Source of the DNA: Oxalicibacterium solurbis
GTDB lineage: Bacteria > Pseudomonadota > Gammaproteobacteria > Burkholderiales > Burkholderiaceae_D
Assembly: GCF_014635845.1 (NCBI RefSeq)
Contig: NZ_BMDP01000002.1
Location: 62,001-126,000, forward strand
Direction of reading: 5' to 3'
DNA length: 64,000 nt
The translations under genes were made by a program, and so were the position numbers. Below, piece after piece: positions 44,329 through 54,255 of the stretch. Position 1 is the stretch's first letter. The number at the start of each line of letters is the position of its first letter. Under the pieces are notes generated by a model. That model was not told the DNA's origin, searched no databases, and was given only the letters and a program-made list of their open reading frames with translations.

Positions 44329-44907
44329 ATGAAGACAGGCATTCTTTTTCTCGCGCTTTTTGCTCTCGTCGGCTGCGCGCAGCCGGAGCAAAAATCCGTC
44401 GTCCGAGTTTGCGATCCGCAGGGTTGCACCGATCGTCCGCGTTCTGCGGTCAATTACGAAACCGCCGACATCAGCGAAGAGAACGATGCTCGCATTGCCG
44501 CGCTGGAAGATATGGCAAAGCGCGATCCGCGTGCGGCTTACGACTTGGGTTTGCGATATTTTCGCGGGGATGGCGTCAGGCAGGATAGCTATAAGGCGCT
44601 GACCTGGATGCGCGATGCAGCAGAACGGGGAAATCTCAATGCACAGAAGGCGCTGGGACGCGCTTACCTGACCGGCCTCGAAGAAATGGGATCCGATCCG
44701 GGTGAGGCGCAGCGATGGCTGTCGGCCGCCGCCAGCCGTGGCGACAAGGAATCCGCGAAGCTGCTGAAGGAAGCGAATGTGGCGAAAAAGTCCGAAGAAG
44801 AATACTGGAAGTTGCAGCAGGAAGTGCGTGTCGTCATCTATTCCCAATGGCATCGGGGGTACCCGTACTACTCCACCTGGAGAGAAGACCGCTGGGCGAT
44901 GTATTGA
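44329..44907 (+). CDS. Sel1-repeat lipoprotein
   Basis: 192 aa. Lipobox FALVGCAQ (lipid Cys at 16) and two or three Sel1-like repeats (about residues 65-150: AAYDLGLRYFRGDGVRQDSYKALTWMRDAAERG, AQKALGRAYLTG..., GEAQRWLSAAASRG). The C-terminus is Tyr/Trp/Arg-rich (SQWHRGYPYYSTWREDRWAMY). Sel1 proteins form alpha-solenoids that mediate protein contacts. It is 97 bp upstream of a CsgG-like lipoprotein on the same strand; the two may be partners. Confidence 0.8.
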   Translation: MKTGILFLALFALVGCAQPEQKSVVRVCDPQGCTDRPRSAVNYETADISEENDARIAALEDMAKRDPRAAYDLGLRYFRGDGVRQDSYKALTWMRDAAERGNLNAQKALGRAYLTGLEEMGSDPGEAQRWLSAAASRGDKESAKLLKEANVAKKSEEEYWKLQQEVRVVIYSQWHRGYPYYSTWREDRWAMY

Positions 44908-45004
44908 GCCGTTGCGCATTGCTGTAGTTTCCGGAAGATCGCCGCCCAATGTTTTCGATGAAAAACAGGCGGTTTTTTGTCAACCTACCTTTGGAGTTTC
45001 CTGA

Positions 45005-45808
45005 ATGTCCTCCGCAATTCATCGCCTCTCGATCGCCGCTGCCGCGGCCGTCCTGCTTGCCGGCTGCGTTACTACCGGTACGGAAAAAACTGCCGTGACC
45101 GGCGCTGCCAGCGGTTCTGCCAGCACGGATGCCTCTTCGTCCCTGGAGCGTTGCACGGAAACACTCGGTACGCTGGCGATCGATGACGGCCGCGCCGCGG
45201 ACTGGTACGGTCAGTTCGGCAGCGCAACGCATGTGACGTCGATCGAGCCGTTGCTGCGTCTGGCGGTTCAGCAATCGAACTGCTTCGTCATCACGTCGGT
45301 CGGCAATCTTCGCACCAACAGCCGCTTGAGCAAGATCACGCAACAGCAACGCAATTCGGGCGAATATCGTGCAGGCTCCAAACAGCATAAAGGCCAGCGC
45401 GTTGCAGCGGACTATTACCTGGAACCGCAGATCATCATCGATAACGATGCGGTCGGCGGCCTTGGCGCATCGCTGGGCGGTATGCTGGGTGGCACGCTGG
45501 GTCGTGTCGCGGGCAACGTGCAGTCGAAATCGTCAGTCGTGACGCTGTCGCTTTACGACATTCGTTCCGCCGTGCAGATTTCCGCTTCGGAAGGCAGTTC
45601 CACCGCGACCAACTTCGGTGCGGCGCTTGGCGCATTCGGTGGCAGTGCTGCCGGCTCGCTGGGCGGCTTCTCCCGCACGCCGGAAGGCAAGGCGACCGTG
45701 GCGGCGTTCATCGATGCCTACAATGGCATGGTTGTCTCGTTGCGCAACTACAAGGCACAGAACGTCAAGGGCGGCTTGGGCCGCGGTGGCCGCTTGAAGG
45801 TCAACTGA
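45005..45808 (+). CDS. CsgG/HfaB-like lipoprotein
   Basis: 267 aa. Lipobox VLLAGCVTT (lipid Cys at residue 20). The middle (RVAADYYLEPQIIIDND... SKSSVVTLSLYDIRSAVQISASEGSSTATN) resembles the CsgG/HfaB and LpoB family fold, in which lipoproteins activate or secrete envelope components. Gly-rich stretches (GGLGASLGGMLGGTLG, ALGAFGGSAAGSLGG) occur twice. GGAG lies 10 nt before the ATG. Located directly after the Sel1 lipoprotein and before a terminator. Confidence 0.65.
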   Translation: MSSAIHRLSIAAAAAVLLAGCVTTGTEKTAVTGAASGSASTDASSSLERCTETLGTLAIDDGRAADWYGQFGSATHVTSIEPLLRLAVQQSNCFVITSVGNLRTNSRLSKITQQQRNSGEYRAGSKQHKGQRVAADYYLEPQIIIDNDAVGGLGASLGGMLGGTLGRVAGNVQSKSSVVTLSLYDIRSAVQISASEGSSTATNFGAALGAFGGSAAGSLGGFSRTPEGKATVAAFIDAYNGMVVSLRNYKAQNVKGGLGRGGRLKVN

Positions 45809-45848
45809 TCGTCTGCCATCCGGCCGGCACTACTGTCGGCCACGTTTG

Positions 45849-45876
45849 AAAAAGCCCGCTTATGCGGGCTTTTTTC
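45849..45876. terminator. Terminator after the CsgG-like gene
   Basis: AAAAAGCCCGC-TTAT-GCGGGCTTTTTTC hairpin; usable from both strands, since the next gene on the minus strand ends at 45974. Confidence 0.9.
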
Positions 45877-45973
45877 TTGAGCGATTGATCGACTTTCCAG
45901 TCAAGTACTGCGTATACCTGCCGTTTTTTTCGCCTATATCTTCGGTAGGTCGTACGCGCTGCATATCGATGAC

Positions 45974-46684
45974 CTACGGTATCGACATACCAATGGCAAC
46001 TGCCAGCTGTTGTGCACTCCAGTCCTTCCCCGCCAGGATCATGCGTGTCTGCAGTTGCTGGCGCGTGTGGGCATCGATGCGCCGGCCGAGAAAGGACAAC
46101 TGCTTGTCGCGCAGGTCGACATGGAACAGCGTGTACCGTTTTCCCAGTGATTGCCACAGTGCGTTGGCACCGGTGGATTGCCGTGCACCGCTGATCAGGC
46201 AACGTCCGCTGTCCAGCCACCAGCGATAGACGGCGGTGGCGATGCCGAGACGCTGGTAGGCGCGCGCGTATTTGGAATGCGCGGCGCGCAGATGTTTATC
46301 CTGTTTGCGATTCAGTTCGATCAACCGGTTGAAAACCGTATAGCCAGCAAGGCGGCCCGTGCGTGCATTGACCGCGTAGACGTAATGCTCGCCATCGGCT
46401 TCGCGATGGCGGAACACCATGCCCGGATAATCGACGGGGATGCAATCGAGTCCGTACAGAATGTCGTCCGGATCGCGCAGCCGGCGATCCAGCGCGGCGA
46501 TTTCTCTTTCCACTGAACGCGGCGGAAGATGGACATCGATACGCAAGGCCAGCACGTTACTGCAGAAACGAAGGATGGGGACAATGCCGACGAAGAAGAA
46601 AGCGGATTGCCGGATAGCCGGCGAAAAGTTGCGGACGAGTCCGCAGGCGGCAGGCTGTGGCTTGCCGTGCAAAAGCATGAACAT
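45974..46684 (-). CDS. Possible GNAT-like acyltransferase, function unknown
   Basis: 236 aa, no signal peptide. A segment YQRLGIATAVYRWWLDSGRCLISGARQSTGANALWQSL fits a GNAT motif A (Q/R-x-x-G-x-A/G) followed by the usual alpha/beta continuation, and an N-terminal part has HYVYAVNARTGRLAGYTVFNRLIEL. The assignment is by motif only. The ATG at 46684 has GGGAG upstream, but a start at an internal GTG near 46545 would remove a hydrophobic, Cys-containing N-terminus, so the true start is unsure. Related phage and plasmid proteins share this pattern. Confidence 0.45.
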   Translation of the reverse strand: MFMLLHGKPQPAACGLVRNFSPAIRQSAFFFVGIVPILRFCSNVLALRIDVHLPPRSVEREIAALDRRLRDPDDILYGLDCIPVDYPGMVFRHREADGEHYVYAVNARTGRLAGYTVFNRLIELNRKQDKHLRAAHSKYARAYQRLGIATAVYRWWLDSGRCLISGARQSTGANALWQSLGKRYTLFHVDLRDKQLSFLGRRIDAHTRQQLQTRMILAGKDWSAQQLAVAIGMSIP

Positions 46685-47002
46685 GGAATGCTCCCGAAGC
46701 GCGGCCGCCTTGCGAAAAAGACGGTCGCCATCGCGCCTGTTTCAGGCCCGGCGATGGAAGTGGTGCGCTTGGAAAGGTAGGATAGGTATCGCCGGGCTCA
46801 GGAATCTGCTGCCGGGCAAAGGGCATGCGTGCCCGTCGATGCATGCGCACGCGCGCAGCCGGCGGCCGTCAGGATACGGTTGAAGCTTGCTGCAAAAGAG
46901 AAGGAAGAATGCGTGTGCATGGGGCAAGTGTAGGCGATTGCGCGATATCGGGCAAACCACCCTGTCGTATTCAGGGTATTTACGCGAAGCGGCTGGCAGC
47001 GA
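46685..47002. other. 318-bp gene-free stretch
   Basis: Divergent/tandem gap between the possible acyltransferase and the ArnT-like gene. The open frames in it are Arg/Cys-rich and have no ribosome-binding site. No strong hairpin or repeat was seen. Confidence 0.5.
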
Positions 47003-48733
47003 TCATGGCTCCGCCCTGTCGCCGTAGATGCGGCGATACAGGCGGAAGCGCTCGTCCTTGTCGGATGCACGGCGGCCCAGCCAGATCAGTTGCCATTGCT
47101 TGCCTTCGTAGGTTTTCACTTTCGGTGACTGGTTGCCGCGATGATGATCCTGCAGCAGCAGGTAATCGCAATTGCGTTCGTCGGGGCCGGCGAAGCGGAT
47201 CTTGCCGAAGTAGGCGAAAGACGCGCGCTGCGACGATCCGACGTCGGTAGCGACGCAACGCTTGACCGACGGCAGTTGCGCAGAGATATCGTGCGCGACG
47301 GTTGCATAACTCTTGATGTAATTGCCCCATGGCAGCCATAGCGTCATCAGCAGCAGCCAGCACAGGATGATGCCGCCGGAGGACAACACGACGGCGCGCC
47401 ACAGCACCGACGGCCGGCGCGATACACGCCAGTAGACGATCCAGATCCACGCAGCCGTCGCGGCGGCCGCGAACAGAAAGGTCAGCAGGCTGAATTCCGG
47501 TTTGAAGCCGGGTGCGATCTTGAAGGCATTCTGTGCCAGCTTGGCCGGCCAGCCGGTTTGCTTGGCGATCCAGCCGATCCAGATGAAGACGGCACAGGTC
47601 GTCAGCGTCATCACCGAGAACCAGTCAACGGCGTTGATCGCGCCGCGCTTCATCGTCGGCAGGCCGAAGGCGGCGAGCATTGCCAGCATCGGCAGCAACG
47701 GCAGCAGGAGAGTTTCCTCGCCTTTCGGATTCAGCAGCGCGAGCAGCAGCAGTACGGCAAAGTAGGTCAGCGGCAGCGTGATGTGCAGCGATTCGCGCTG
47801 GCGCCGCCATGCGTAGACCGCCCAGATCGCGAATGGCCAGGCAGGCCAGGCGAACCAGATCACGTTCTTGTAGAAGTACTGAAAGGTCGGCAGCGACGGC
47901 GTGCCGACCTGCGTGGTGTTCCATGCCATCCACGCCTCGAATGCCGGCATGCCGGTCGAGGAGAGCCAGGCCGCGATATACCAGCCGGCGGAAACCAGTG
48001 TCGCCAGCGGCAGCGCGACCAGGATCAATCGCAGCAGCACGCCGCGTTCGCGCACCGATGCCAGCGCCGCGACGCCTATCCACAAGGCCAGCGACGGCGT
48101 CCATCCGCGCGTCAGCGCCAGCAGGCCGAGCACGATGCCGAAGCCGGCCGCGCTGGCGATTGAGCGCGATTCGAACAGGCGCGCTGTCGTGTATAGCGAG
48201 AAGGCGATCAATGACACTTGCAGCGCTTCGGACGTCGTGCTGTGGCTGTGCACCAGCAGGCCGAGGCAGCCAAGATAGATCAGCAGCGCGCCGTCGGCCA
48301 GCGTGCGGCCGAAGTCGCGTGGCTCGGGCTGGCCGCCGAAAGCGAGCTTGTGCGGCTGCGCTTCGGAACGGCGGCCAAGCAGATAGGTGCCGTACCACAC
48401 CGAAGCCGAGCCGAGCAGGAAAAAACAGATCGGCGCCATACGCGCCGCCATCGGTTCGCCGAGCAGCCAGCCGAACAGCTTGATGCACAGTGCACCCAGC
48501 CAGAAGGCGAGCGGACCTTCTTCCGTCATCGGCAGGCCGGCGACGTTCGGTGCCAGCCAGTCGGCCAGCGAGCCGTGCGCCATCGTCCACATGATGCCGA
48601 AGCCGGTGGCATCGTCGGGCTTCCAGGGATCGCGGCCGATCAGGCCGGGCAGGATGTACAGCAGGCACAGTGCGAACAGCGCCCAGCGCGGCAATGCAAG
48701 CGTGGCGGAGGCGGGGAGTCGGACTGGCTTCAT
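47003..48733 (-). CDS. ArnT/PMT-like membrane glycosyltransferase
   Basis: 576 aa with about ten to twelve hydrophobic segments. The N-terminal ILPGLIGRDPWKPDDATGFGIMWTM with the acidic pair in DPWKPDD and the later TEEGPLAFWLGALCIKLFG fit GT39/ArnT-type glycosyltransferases that use polyprenyl-phosphate donors and modify lipid A or glycans at the periplasmic face. A C-terminal periplasmic domain (about residues 480-576) follows the last helix. The acceptor is unknown. It is a single gene on the minus strand, after rpmE2 and its terminator. Confidence 0.75.
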   Translation of the reverse strand: MKPVRLPASATLALPRWALFALCLLYILPGLIGRDPWKPDDATGFGIMWTMAHGSLADWLAPNVAGLPMTEEGPLAFWLGALCIKLFGWLLGEPMAARMAPICFFLLGSASVWYGTYLLGRRSEAQPHKLAFGGQPEPRDFGRTLADGALLIYLGCLGLLVHSHSTTSEALQVSLIAFSLYTTARLFESRSIASAAGFGIVLGLLALTRGWTPSLALWIGVAALASVRERGVLLRLILVALPLATLVSAGWYIAAWLSSTGMPAFEAWMAWNTTQVGTPSLPTFQYFYKNVIWFAWPAWPFAIWAVYAWRRQRESLHITLPLTYFAVLLLLALLNPKGEETLLLPLLPMLAMLAAFGLPTMKRGAINAVDWFSVMTLTTCAVFIWIGWIAKQTGWPAKLAQNAFKIAPGFKPEFSLLTFLFAAAATAAWIWIVYWRVSRRPSVLWRAVVLSSGGIILCWLLLMTLWLPWGNYIKSYATVAHDISAQLPSVKRCVATDVGSSQRASFAYFGKIRFAGPDERNCDYLLLQDHHRGNQSPKVKTYEGKQWQLIWLGRRASDKDERFRLYRRIYGDRAEP

Positions 48734-48828
48734 GAAGGAATGCTGTTTTTTATGGTTCGGCGCTATTGTGCCGCAAAACGTCTGTGCTCAGTGCACGATC
48801 GGTAGTCGGTCTGTAGTGGAGCGATCGA

Positions 48829-48918
48829 GCAGGACAAGAAATCAGAGCAGAAAGTCAGGACAAAAAACCAGGATAAAAACCGGTGCAATAAGGCGAGACA
48901 ATAAATCAGGACAATAAA
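48829..48918. repeat. Seven degenerate 13-nt repeats upstream of the ArnT-like gene
   Basis: On the minus strand the region reads as seven tandem units of 12-14 nt with the approximate consensus TTTNTTGTCCTGA (for example TTTATTGTCCTGA, TTTTTTGTCCTGA, TTTCTTGTCCTGC). It fills most of the space between the rpmE2 terminator and the ArnT-like start. Confidence 0.6.
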
Positions 48919-48940
48919 AAAGGCAGCCGCAGCTGCCTTC
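48916..48940 (-). terminator. Terminator of rpmE2
   Basis: GGCAGC-CGCA-GCTGCC hairpin (48922-48937) preceded on the plus strand by six A residues, which form the T-run for the minus-strand transcript ending at 48958. Confidence 0.8.
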
Positions 48941-48957
48941 TTTGATCCACGCGGGAA

Positions 48958-49221
48958 TTACGACGTGGTGGTTTTCGAACCGACGGAACCGAACTTCTTG
49001 CGGAACTTGTCCACGCGGCCGGCGGTATCGACGATCTTGTGCTTGCCGGTATAGAACGGGTGCGATTCCGACGACACCTCGATCTTGATCAGCGGGTAGT
49101 CCTTGCCTTCGAAATTGATCGTTTCTTTGGTCTGGATCGTCGAACGGGTGATGAATTTGAAGTCGTTGGACATGTCTTGGAACACGACTTCGCGGTAATC
49201 CGGGTGAATGCCTTCTTTCAT
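48958..49221 (-). CDS. rpmE2: Ribosomal protein L31, type B (Cys-less)
   Basis: 87 aa: [20 protein letters not shown], then [51 protein letters not shown]. This is the L31 type B form: no Cys, so it does not bind zinc, and it has the C-terminal extension of the RpmE2/YkgM group. The ATG at 49221 with GAGGCA upstream gives the family's usual MKEGIHP start. It follows rho on the same strand. Confidence 0.96.
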   Translation of the reverse strand: MKEGIHPDYREVVFQDMSNDFKFITRSTIQTKETINFEGKDYPLIKIEVSSESHPFYTGKHKIVDTAGRVDKFRKKFGSVGSKTTTS

Positions 49222-49450
49222 TTTCTGCCTCAATGGTTTGGTAGCCAATCGTCACTTCGTCGGCCTGTACTGCTTCGCGGCCCGATTGTCGATCACTTGC
49301 CTGGTTGGAAATAGCCCGAAATTATACAATGAAATCAGCAGCTTGCGGCAAGTCGGCGTATGTACGAAAACCGCATCTGCGTCGTATGTGTGCTGCAAAC
49401 GTGACGCAAACGCGCCGGATTTACGCGAAACGATGTCGTTTCAGCATGAA

Positions 49451-49483
49451 AAAACGCCGTTCCGCGAGCGGCAACGGCGTTTT
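49451..49483 (-). terminator. Terminator of rho
   Basis: AAAACGCCGTT / AACGGCGTTTT arms around an 11-nt GC-rich loop, 20 bp past the rho stop. T-run on the minus strand. Confidence 0.8.
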
Positions 49484-49502
49484 GACGATAGATGGGCGCA
49501 GA

Positions 49503-50768
49503 TCAGGAGCTGCCGCGGCGCATCATGTCGAAGAATTCGGCATTGTTTTTCGTCGCCTTCATCTTGTCGAGGATGAATTCCATCGCCTCGATCTCGTCCA
49601 TGTCGTACATCAGCTTGCGCAGCACCCAGATCTTCTGCAACTGGTCCGGCTTGATCAGCAGTTCTTCACGACGCGTGCCGGATTTGCTCAAATTGATCGC
49701 CGGGTAGACGCGCTTCTCGGCCAGGCGGCGTTCCAGATGCACTTCCATGTTGCCGGTACCCTTGAATTCCTCGTAGATCACATCGTCCATGCGGCTGCCG
49801 GTTTCGATCAGCGCGGTGGCAATGATGGTGAGCGAGCCGCCTTCCTCGACATTACGCGCGGCGCCGAAGAAGCGCTTCGGACGTTGCAGCGCGTTGGCGT
49901 CGACACCGCCGGTCAGCACCTTGCCGGAGGCCGGGATCACCGTGTTGTACGCACGTGCCAGACGCGTGATCGAATCCAGCAGGATCACGACGTCTTTTTT
50001 CATTTCGACCAGGCGCTTGGCTTTTTCCAGCACCATCTCGGCGACCTGTACGTGGCGTGTCGCCGGTTCGTCGAAGGTGGAAGCGACGACTTCGCCGCGC
50101 ACCGAACGCTGCATTTCGGTCACTTCTTCCGGACGTTCGTCGATCAGCAGCACGATCATGACGGCTTCCGGATGGTTGGTCGTGATCGCATGCGCGATGT
50201 GTTGCAGCATCACGGATTTACCGGATTTTGGCGACGCCACCAGCAGGCCGCGCTGGCCTTTGCCGATCGGCGCGATCAGGTCGATGATGCGGCCGGTGAT
50301 GTTTTCCTCGCCGCGCATATCGCGTTCGAGTTGCAGCAGTTTGTTCGGATGCAGCGGCGTCAGGTTTTCGAACAGGATGCGGTGCTTGGATGCTTCCGGC
50401 GCTTCGCCGTTGACCTTGTCGACCTTGACCAGTGCAAAGTAGCGCTCGCCGTCCTTCGGCGTGCGGACTTCACCCTCGATCGAATCGCCGGTGTGCAGGT
50501 TGAAGCGGCGGATCTGCGACGGCGAGATGTAGATGTCGTCGGTCGATGCCATGTAGCTGGCATCAGGCGAACGCAGGAAGCCGAAACCGTCCGGCAGCAC
50601 TTCAAGTGCGCCGTCTCCGAAAATCTGTTCGCCGCCTTTGGCGCGTTTTTTCAGGATGGCGAACATCAGTTCCTGTTTGCGCATGCGCGCGGCGTTGTCG
50701 ATGTCGAGGCTGATAGCCATGTCGAGCAGTGCGGAGACGTGTAACGCCTTGAGTTCAGATAAATGCAT
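49503..50768 (-). CDS. rho: Transcription termination factor Rho
   Basis: 421 aa. N-terminal RNA-binding domain ([59 protein letters not shown]), then a hexameric ATPase domain with Walker A ASPKSGKS, Walker [17 protein letters not shown], and the Q/R-loop segments. It ends near 49503 just before a terminator. Rho hexamers unwind RNA-DNA hybrids to end transcription. No unusual residues were seen. Confidence 0.98.
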   Translation of the reverse strand: MHLSELKALHVSALLDMAISLDIDNAARMRKQELMFAILKKRAKGGEQIFGDGALEVLPDGFGFLRSPDASYMASTDDIYISPSQIRRFNLHTGDSIEGEVRTPKDGERYFALVKVDKVNGEAPEASKHRILFENLTPLHPNKLLQLERDMRGEENITGRIIDLIAPIGKGQRGLLVASPKSGKSVMLQHIAHAITTNHPEAVMIVLLIDERPEEVTEMQRSVRGEVVASTFDEPATRHVQVAEMVLEKAKRLVEMKKDVVILLDSITRLARAYNTVIPASGKVLTGGVDANALQRPKRFFGAARNVEEGGSLTIIATALIETGSRMDDVIYEEFKGTGNMEVHLERRLAEKRVYPAINLSKSGTRREELLIKPDQLQKIWVLRKLMYDMDEIEAMEFILDKMKATKNNAEFFDMMRRGSS

Positions 50769-50891
50769 GGTCGGGCTTCCCGGACGGGAAATTAAATAAG
50801 GTGGGGGAGGGAACTGCGCGGTGTGCGTTGTTGCTGCTTTTACGAATCACAGCGATGCGAGCGCATCGCTGTGTACTTGGACCAAACTATA

Positions 50892-51218
50892 TCAGATGTT
50901 GCCGTCGATGAAAGCGGTCAGTTGGCCTTTTGCCAGTGCGCCGACCTTCTGTGCTGCCGGAGCGCCATTCTTGAACAGGATCAGCGTCGGAATGCCGCGG
51001 ATGCCGAACTTGGCCGGAATGGCCTGGTTGGCGTCGACGTCCATCTTGGCGATCTGTATCTTGCCGGCGTATTCCTTGGCGACATCTTCCAGGATCGGTG
51101 CAATCATTTTGCACGGACCGCACCATTCGGCCCAGAAATCGACCAGGACGGGTTTGTCGGATTTCAATACGTCGGTATCAAAGGACGCATCGCTGATATG
51201 TTTGATGTTTTCGCTCAT
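50892..51218 (-). CDS. trxA: Thioredoxin 1
   Basis: 108 aa with the active site W32-C33-G34-P35-C36 in [18 protein letters not shown] and the cis-Pro region RGIPTLILF. Cytoplasmic disulfide reductase. It sits upstream of rho in the same orientation with a 120-bp gap, a frequent trxA-rho order in proteobacteria. Confidence 0.97.
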   Translation of the reverse strand: MSENIKHISDASFDTDVLKSDKPVLVDFWAEWCGPCKMIAPILEDVAKEYAGKIQIAKMDVDANQAIPAKFGIRGIPTLILFKNGAPAAQKVGALAKGQLTAFIDGNI

Positions 51219-51531
51219 GTTTGCCTCGATTTGAGGAGAAAAGAAATGAAACGACGCCGCAGCAACAACATTCCTGTCGCTTGTCTGTAACGCCTCCGGA
51301 TACTCAAATGGAGACGATGCAATTCAATTCAAGTTCCTGGGGGACGACAGCAGGTAATAAGGCGGGGTCTGCGCAGATCATAACCCATTTTATAAAAAGT
51401 GTGGCACGGCCCAGAAAATTTGCGGCGGCCTCGCATAGAATGCAGAACTTGCCTGCCGCGGCTGTCCTTTTGCTTGTCTTTTGCCCATTCCGGACCTGAA
51501 CGCGATTCAACTGCCCGCTCACCGACTGCCG
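51219..51531. other. 313-bp divergent region between trxA and the AddB-like gene
   Basis: Holds the promoters of trxA (minus strand) and of the AddB-like gene (plus strand). A TTG at 51481 could extend the AddB-like frame by 17 codons, but has no ribosome-binding site. No strong hairpin or repeat seen. Confidence 0.4.
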
Positions 51532-54255
51532 ATGCCATTCACCGCCGTCACGATTCCGCCATCCGCCGCCTTCTGGGACGATGCTGCGCGCCGCATACTG
51601 GGCAGCGGACATGTGCACGATACATCGGATCTGTCAGGCCTGCGTGTGCTGGTGCCGACGTTCGAACACCTGCAATTGCTGAAGCAGGCACTGGCGCGCC
51701 GCATCGGCCGCGCCTTCGTGCCGCCGACGATCACGACGCTGTCGGCAGCGCTCGGCTTGCTGCCGCCTGCCGGCACATCGGCTGTCGCATCCAGCGAACG
51801 GCTGATGGCGTTGTATGCGCAACTGCGCCAGCATGGCTGGCTGAAAAAATTGTTCGCCGCGCGCCGCAATACCGATCTGCTGCCGCTGGCGGAAACGTTG
51901 CTGACGTTGTCCGACGAGTTGACGCAGGCGATGCTGCCGTCAATGCAGACACAAACGGGCGACGATGAAGAAGCTGACAGGCGCTGGCAGCAGGCGCTCG
52001 AACAATTGTCGCCGGTGGCACGCCATTTACTATCGGATGAAACGCAATTGGTCTGGACCATCTGGAAAAGCCAGCTGGATATCGGCGATGCGAACGTGGT
52101 GCGCTTCGCGCAGATGATGCAACTGGCGGAACATGCGTGCCAGCCGTTGTTCTGGATCAGTCCGGTCGAGCCGGATGCGATCGAGCGGGCCTTCCTCGAT
52201 GCCTATGCACAGCGGCAAACGGTCATTGCGATGACGCTGGATTGGAATATGTCATGCGTCGATCCCGTCTATGCGAGGGCATGGCCAGAGATGCTGGCAG
52301 TGGCGGAAGACGATGTGCCGGCCGACGTCATGTCCGGCAATGGAATCGGCATCGAGGTCGACGATCAAGCCTTGACTGTGCCGCCGGGATTCGCGCTGTA
52401 TGCGGCGCAGCACCTGGAAGACGAAGCGCGCGCCGGCGCACAGACCATCATCGACTGGCTGTCGCAGGGAAAAGAACGCATCGCCATCGTCGCGCAGGAT
52501 CGCGTCGTCGCGCGCCGTATCCGTGCATTGCTGGAACGCGCGCAGATCCACGTCGCCGATGAAACTGGCTGGAAACTTTCGACCACACGCGCCGCTGCCG
52601 CGATCGCCGCGTGGCTGGAACTGGTTGCTTCGCGCGCGGAAACGGTCAACCTGCTCGACTTCCTCAAATCGCCTTTCGTCTTCGCAGGCATTGCGGAAAA
52701 AGCCGACCTCGTGATGGCGGCAGAGATCGCGCTGCATCGCGACAACGTGCTGAGCGGATGGGATGCGGCCGATGCCGCGCTCGCCGCCGTGCCCGATGCG
52801 CAGCGCATGGTCGCCATGCTGGCACAGCAGGCGGTGCAGTTTGCTGGCCGCAAATCGCTGTGCGCATGGCTGGGCGTCACCGATGCGGCATTGCGCGCGC
52901 TCGGCATGCGCGACGCAATGCAGGCCGATGCAGCCGGCGCACAGGTGATGCAGCTGCTGCAGGCCATTGCCGACGAATGCGAAAACATCGATCACGATTT
53001 TTCGTTCGCCGAATGGCGCGCCTTCGTCGATCTGCAACTGGAAGCGACGGCTTTCGTACAGCCGAACCGCGATCGCCGAGTCGTCATGCTGCCGCTGAAC
53101 GGCGCGCGCCTGCGCCATTTCGATGCGGTGCTGCTGGTCGGCGCCGATGCCGATCACCTGCCGTCGCGTCCGGTCGAAACGCTGTTCTTTGCCAATGCGG
53201 TGCGGCGCGAACTGGGCCTGGCCACGCGCGAGAGCCGGCAGCGCCAGCAATTGCGCGACGTCACCGAACTGCTGATGGCGAACGACTGTGTCGTCATGTC
53301 GTGGCAGATGCATCGCAACGGCGAGCCGAATCCGATGAGTCCGTGGCTGGAACGGTTGGAGCTGACACTGGCGCAGGCCGGTGCTGCGCCGTTGAAGAAG
53401 CATGAGGTCACGATCGCATCGCGCACGATGACGGCGGCGCCGCCGTTCATGCCGGCGCCGCAGGCTGCTGCGTTGCGACCGTCGAAACTGTCGGCCAGTG
53501 CGTACAACAGTCTGGTTGCCTGTCCGTATCAATTCTTCGCCACGCGCATGCTGGGCCTGTCCGGTCTCGACGAACTGTCGGAGATGCCAGCGAAGCGCGA
53601 CTACGGCGACTGGCTGCACCGCATCCTGGCGCAATTCCATCAGGCAGTGCAGCAGCGCACGGTTCCCGCCGATGAACGCGCATCCCTGCTGGACGACATT
53701 TCCGAACGCGTGTTCCGCGACGAATTGCGGAAAAGCGCAGCCGCGCTCGGCTATTACGCGCGCTGGAAGAAGACGATGCCGGCCTATCTGGCATGGGTGG
53801 AAGAACGCGAGGCGGCCGGCTGGCGTTTCGTATTCGGCGAGCAGCGTTTCGAAAAACTGCTGCAATGGGATGACGGTGAAATCCTGCTGCATGGCCGTAT
53901 CGATCGTGTCGATGAAAATGCCGACGGCGCGCGCGGCGTGCTCGACTACAAGAGCACGAACCGCGCGGCATTGTCGGAAAGACTGAAGCAGGGCGAAGAC
54001 CAGCAGTTGCCGTTCTACGGCCTGCTGTCGGACGTGCCGCTGGAAGCTGCAGCCTACGTGCCGCTGGAAGCGACGAAGGAACGCATACGCGAAGCGGACG
54101 CCGACGATTATGCGCGCTGGCAGCAAATGCTGGAGCAGCGCATCGTCGGCAGCATGCGCGGCATCGACGAAGGTGCACCATTGCCGGCGAGCGGGCCGGA
54201 ATCGGTCTGCCGCTATTGCGACGTGCGCGGCTTGTGCCGCAAGGGGGCGTGGTGA
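51532..54255 (+). CDS. addB: AddB-like helicase-nuclease subunit
   Basis: 907 aa from the ATG at 51532. The N-terminal part has a degenerate helicase-like fold. A C-terminal PD-(D/E)xK nuclease domain is supported by LHGRIDRVDE followed by VLDYKSTNRA, and four Cys with the spacing Cys ... Cys-x2-Cys-x5-Cys (VACPYQFFATR and CRYCDVRGLC) match the iron-sulfur site of AddB nucleases. With the AddA-like gene it would process double-strand breaks in place of RecBCD. The two genes overlap by one base (TGATG). The start is uncertain; no clear ribosome-binding site. Confidence 0.8.
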   Translation: MPFTAVTIPPSAAFWDDAARRILGSGHVHDTSDLSGLRVLVPTFEHLQLLKQALARRIGRAFVPPTITTLSAALGLLPPAGTSAVASSERLMALYAQLRQHGWLKKLFAARRNTDLLPLAETLLTLSDELTQAMLPSMQTQTGDDEEADRRWQQALEQLSPVARHLLSDETQLVWTIWKSQLDIGDANVVRFAQMMQLAEHACQPLFWISPVEPDAIERAFLDAYAQRQTVIAMTLDWNMSCVDPVYARAWPEMLAVAEDDVPADVMSGNGIGIEVDDQALTVPPGFALYAAQHLEDEARAGAQTIIDWLSQGKERIAIVAQDRVVARRIRALLERAQIHVADETGWKLSTTRAAAAIAAWLELVASRAETVNLLDFLKSPFVFAGIAEKADLVMAAEIALHRDNVLSGWDAADAALAAVPDAQRMVAMLAQQAVQFAGRKSLCAWLGVTDAALRALGMRDAMQADAAGAQVMQLLQAIADECENIDHDFSFAEWRAFVDLQLEATAFVQPNRDRRVVMLPLNGARLRHFDAVLLVGADADHLPSRPVETLFFANAVRRELGLATRESRQRQQLRDVTELLMANDCVVMSWQMHRNGEPNPMSPWLERLELTLAQAGAAPLKKHEVTIASRTMTAAPPFMPAPQAAALRPSKLSASAYNSLVACPYQFFATRMLGLSGLDELSEMPAKRDYGDWLHRILAQFHQAVQQRTVPADERASLLDDISERVFRDELRKSAAALGYYARWKKTMPAYLAWVEEREAAGWRFVFGEQRFEKLLQWDDGEILLHGRIDRVDENADGARGVLDYKSTNRAALSERLKQGEDQQLPFYGLLSDVPLEAAAYVPLEATKERIREADADDYARWQQMLEQRIVGSMRGIDEGAPLPASGPESVCRYCDVRGLCRKGAW

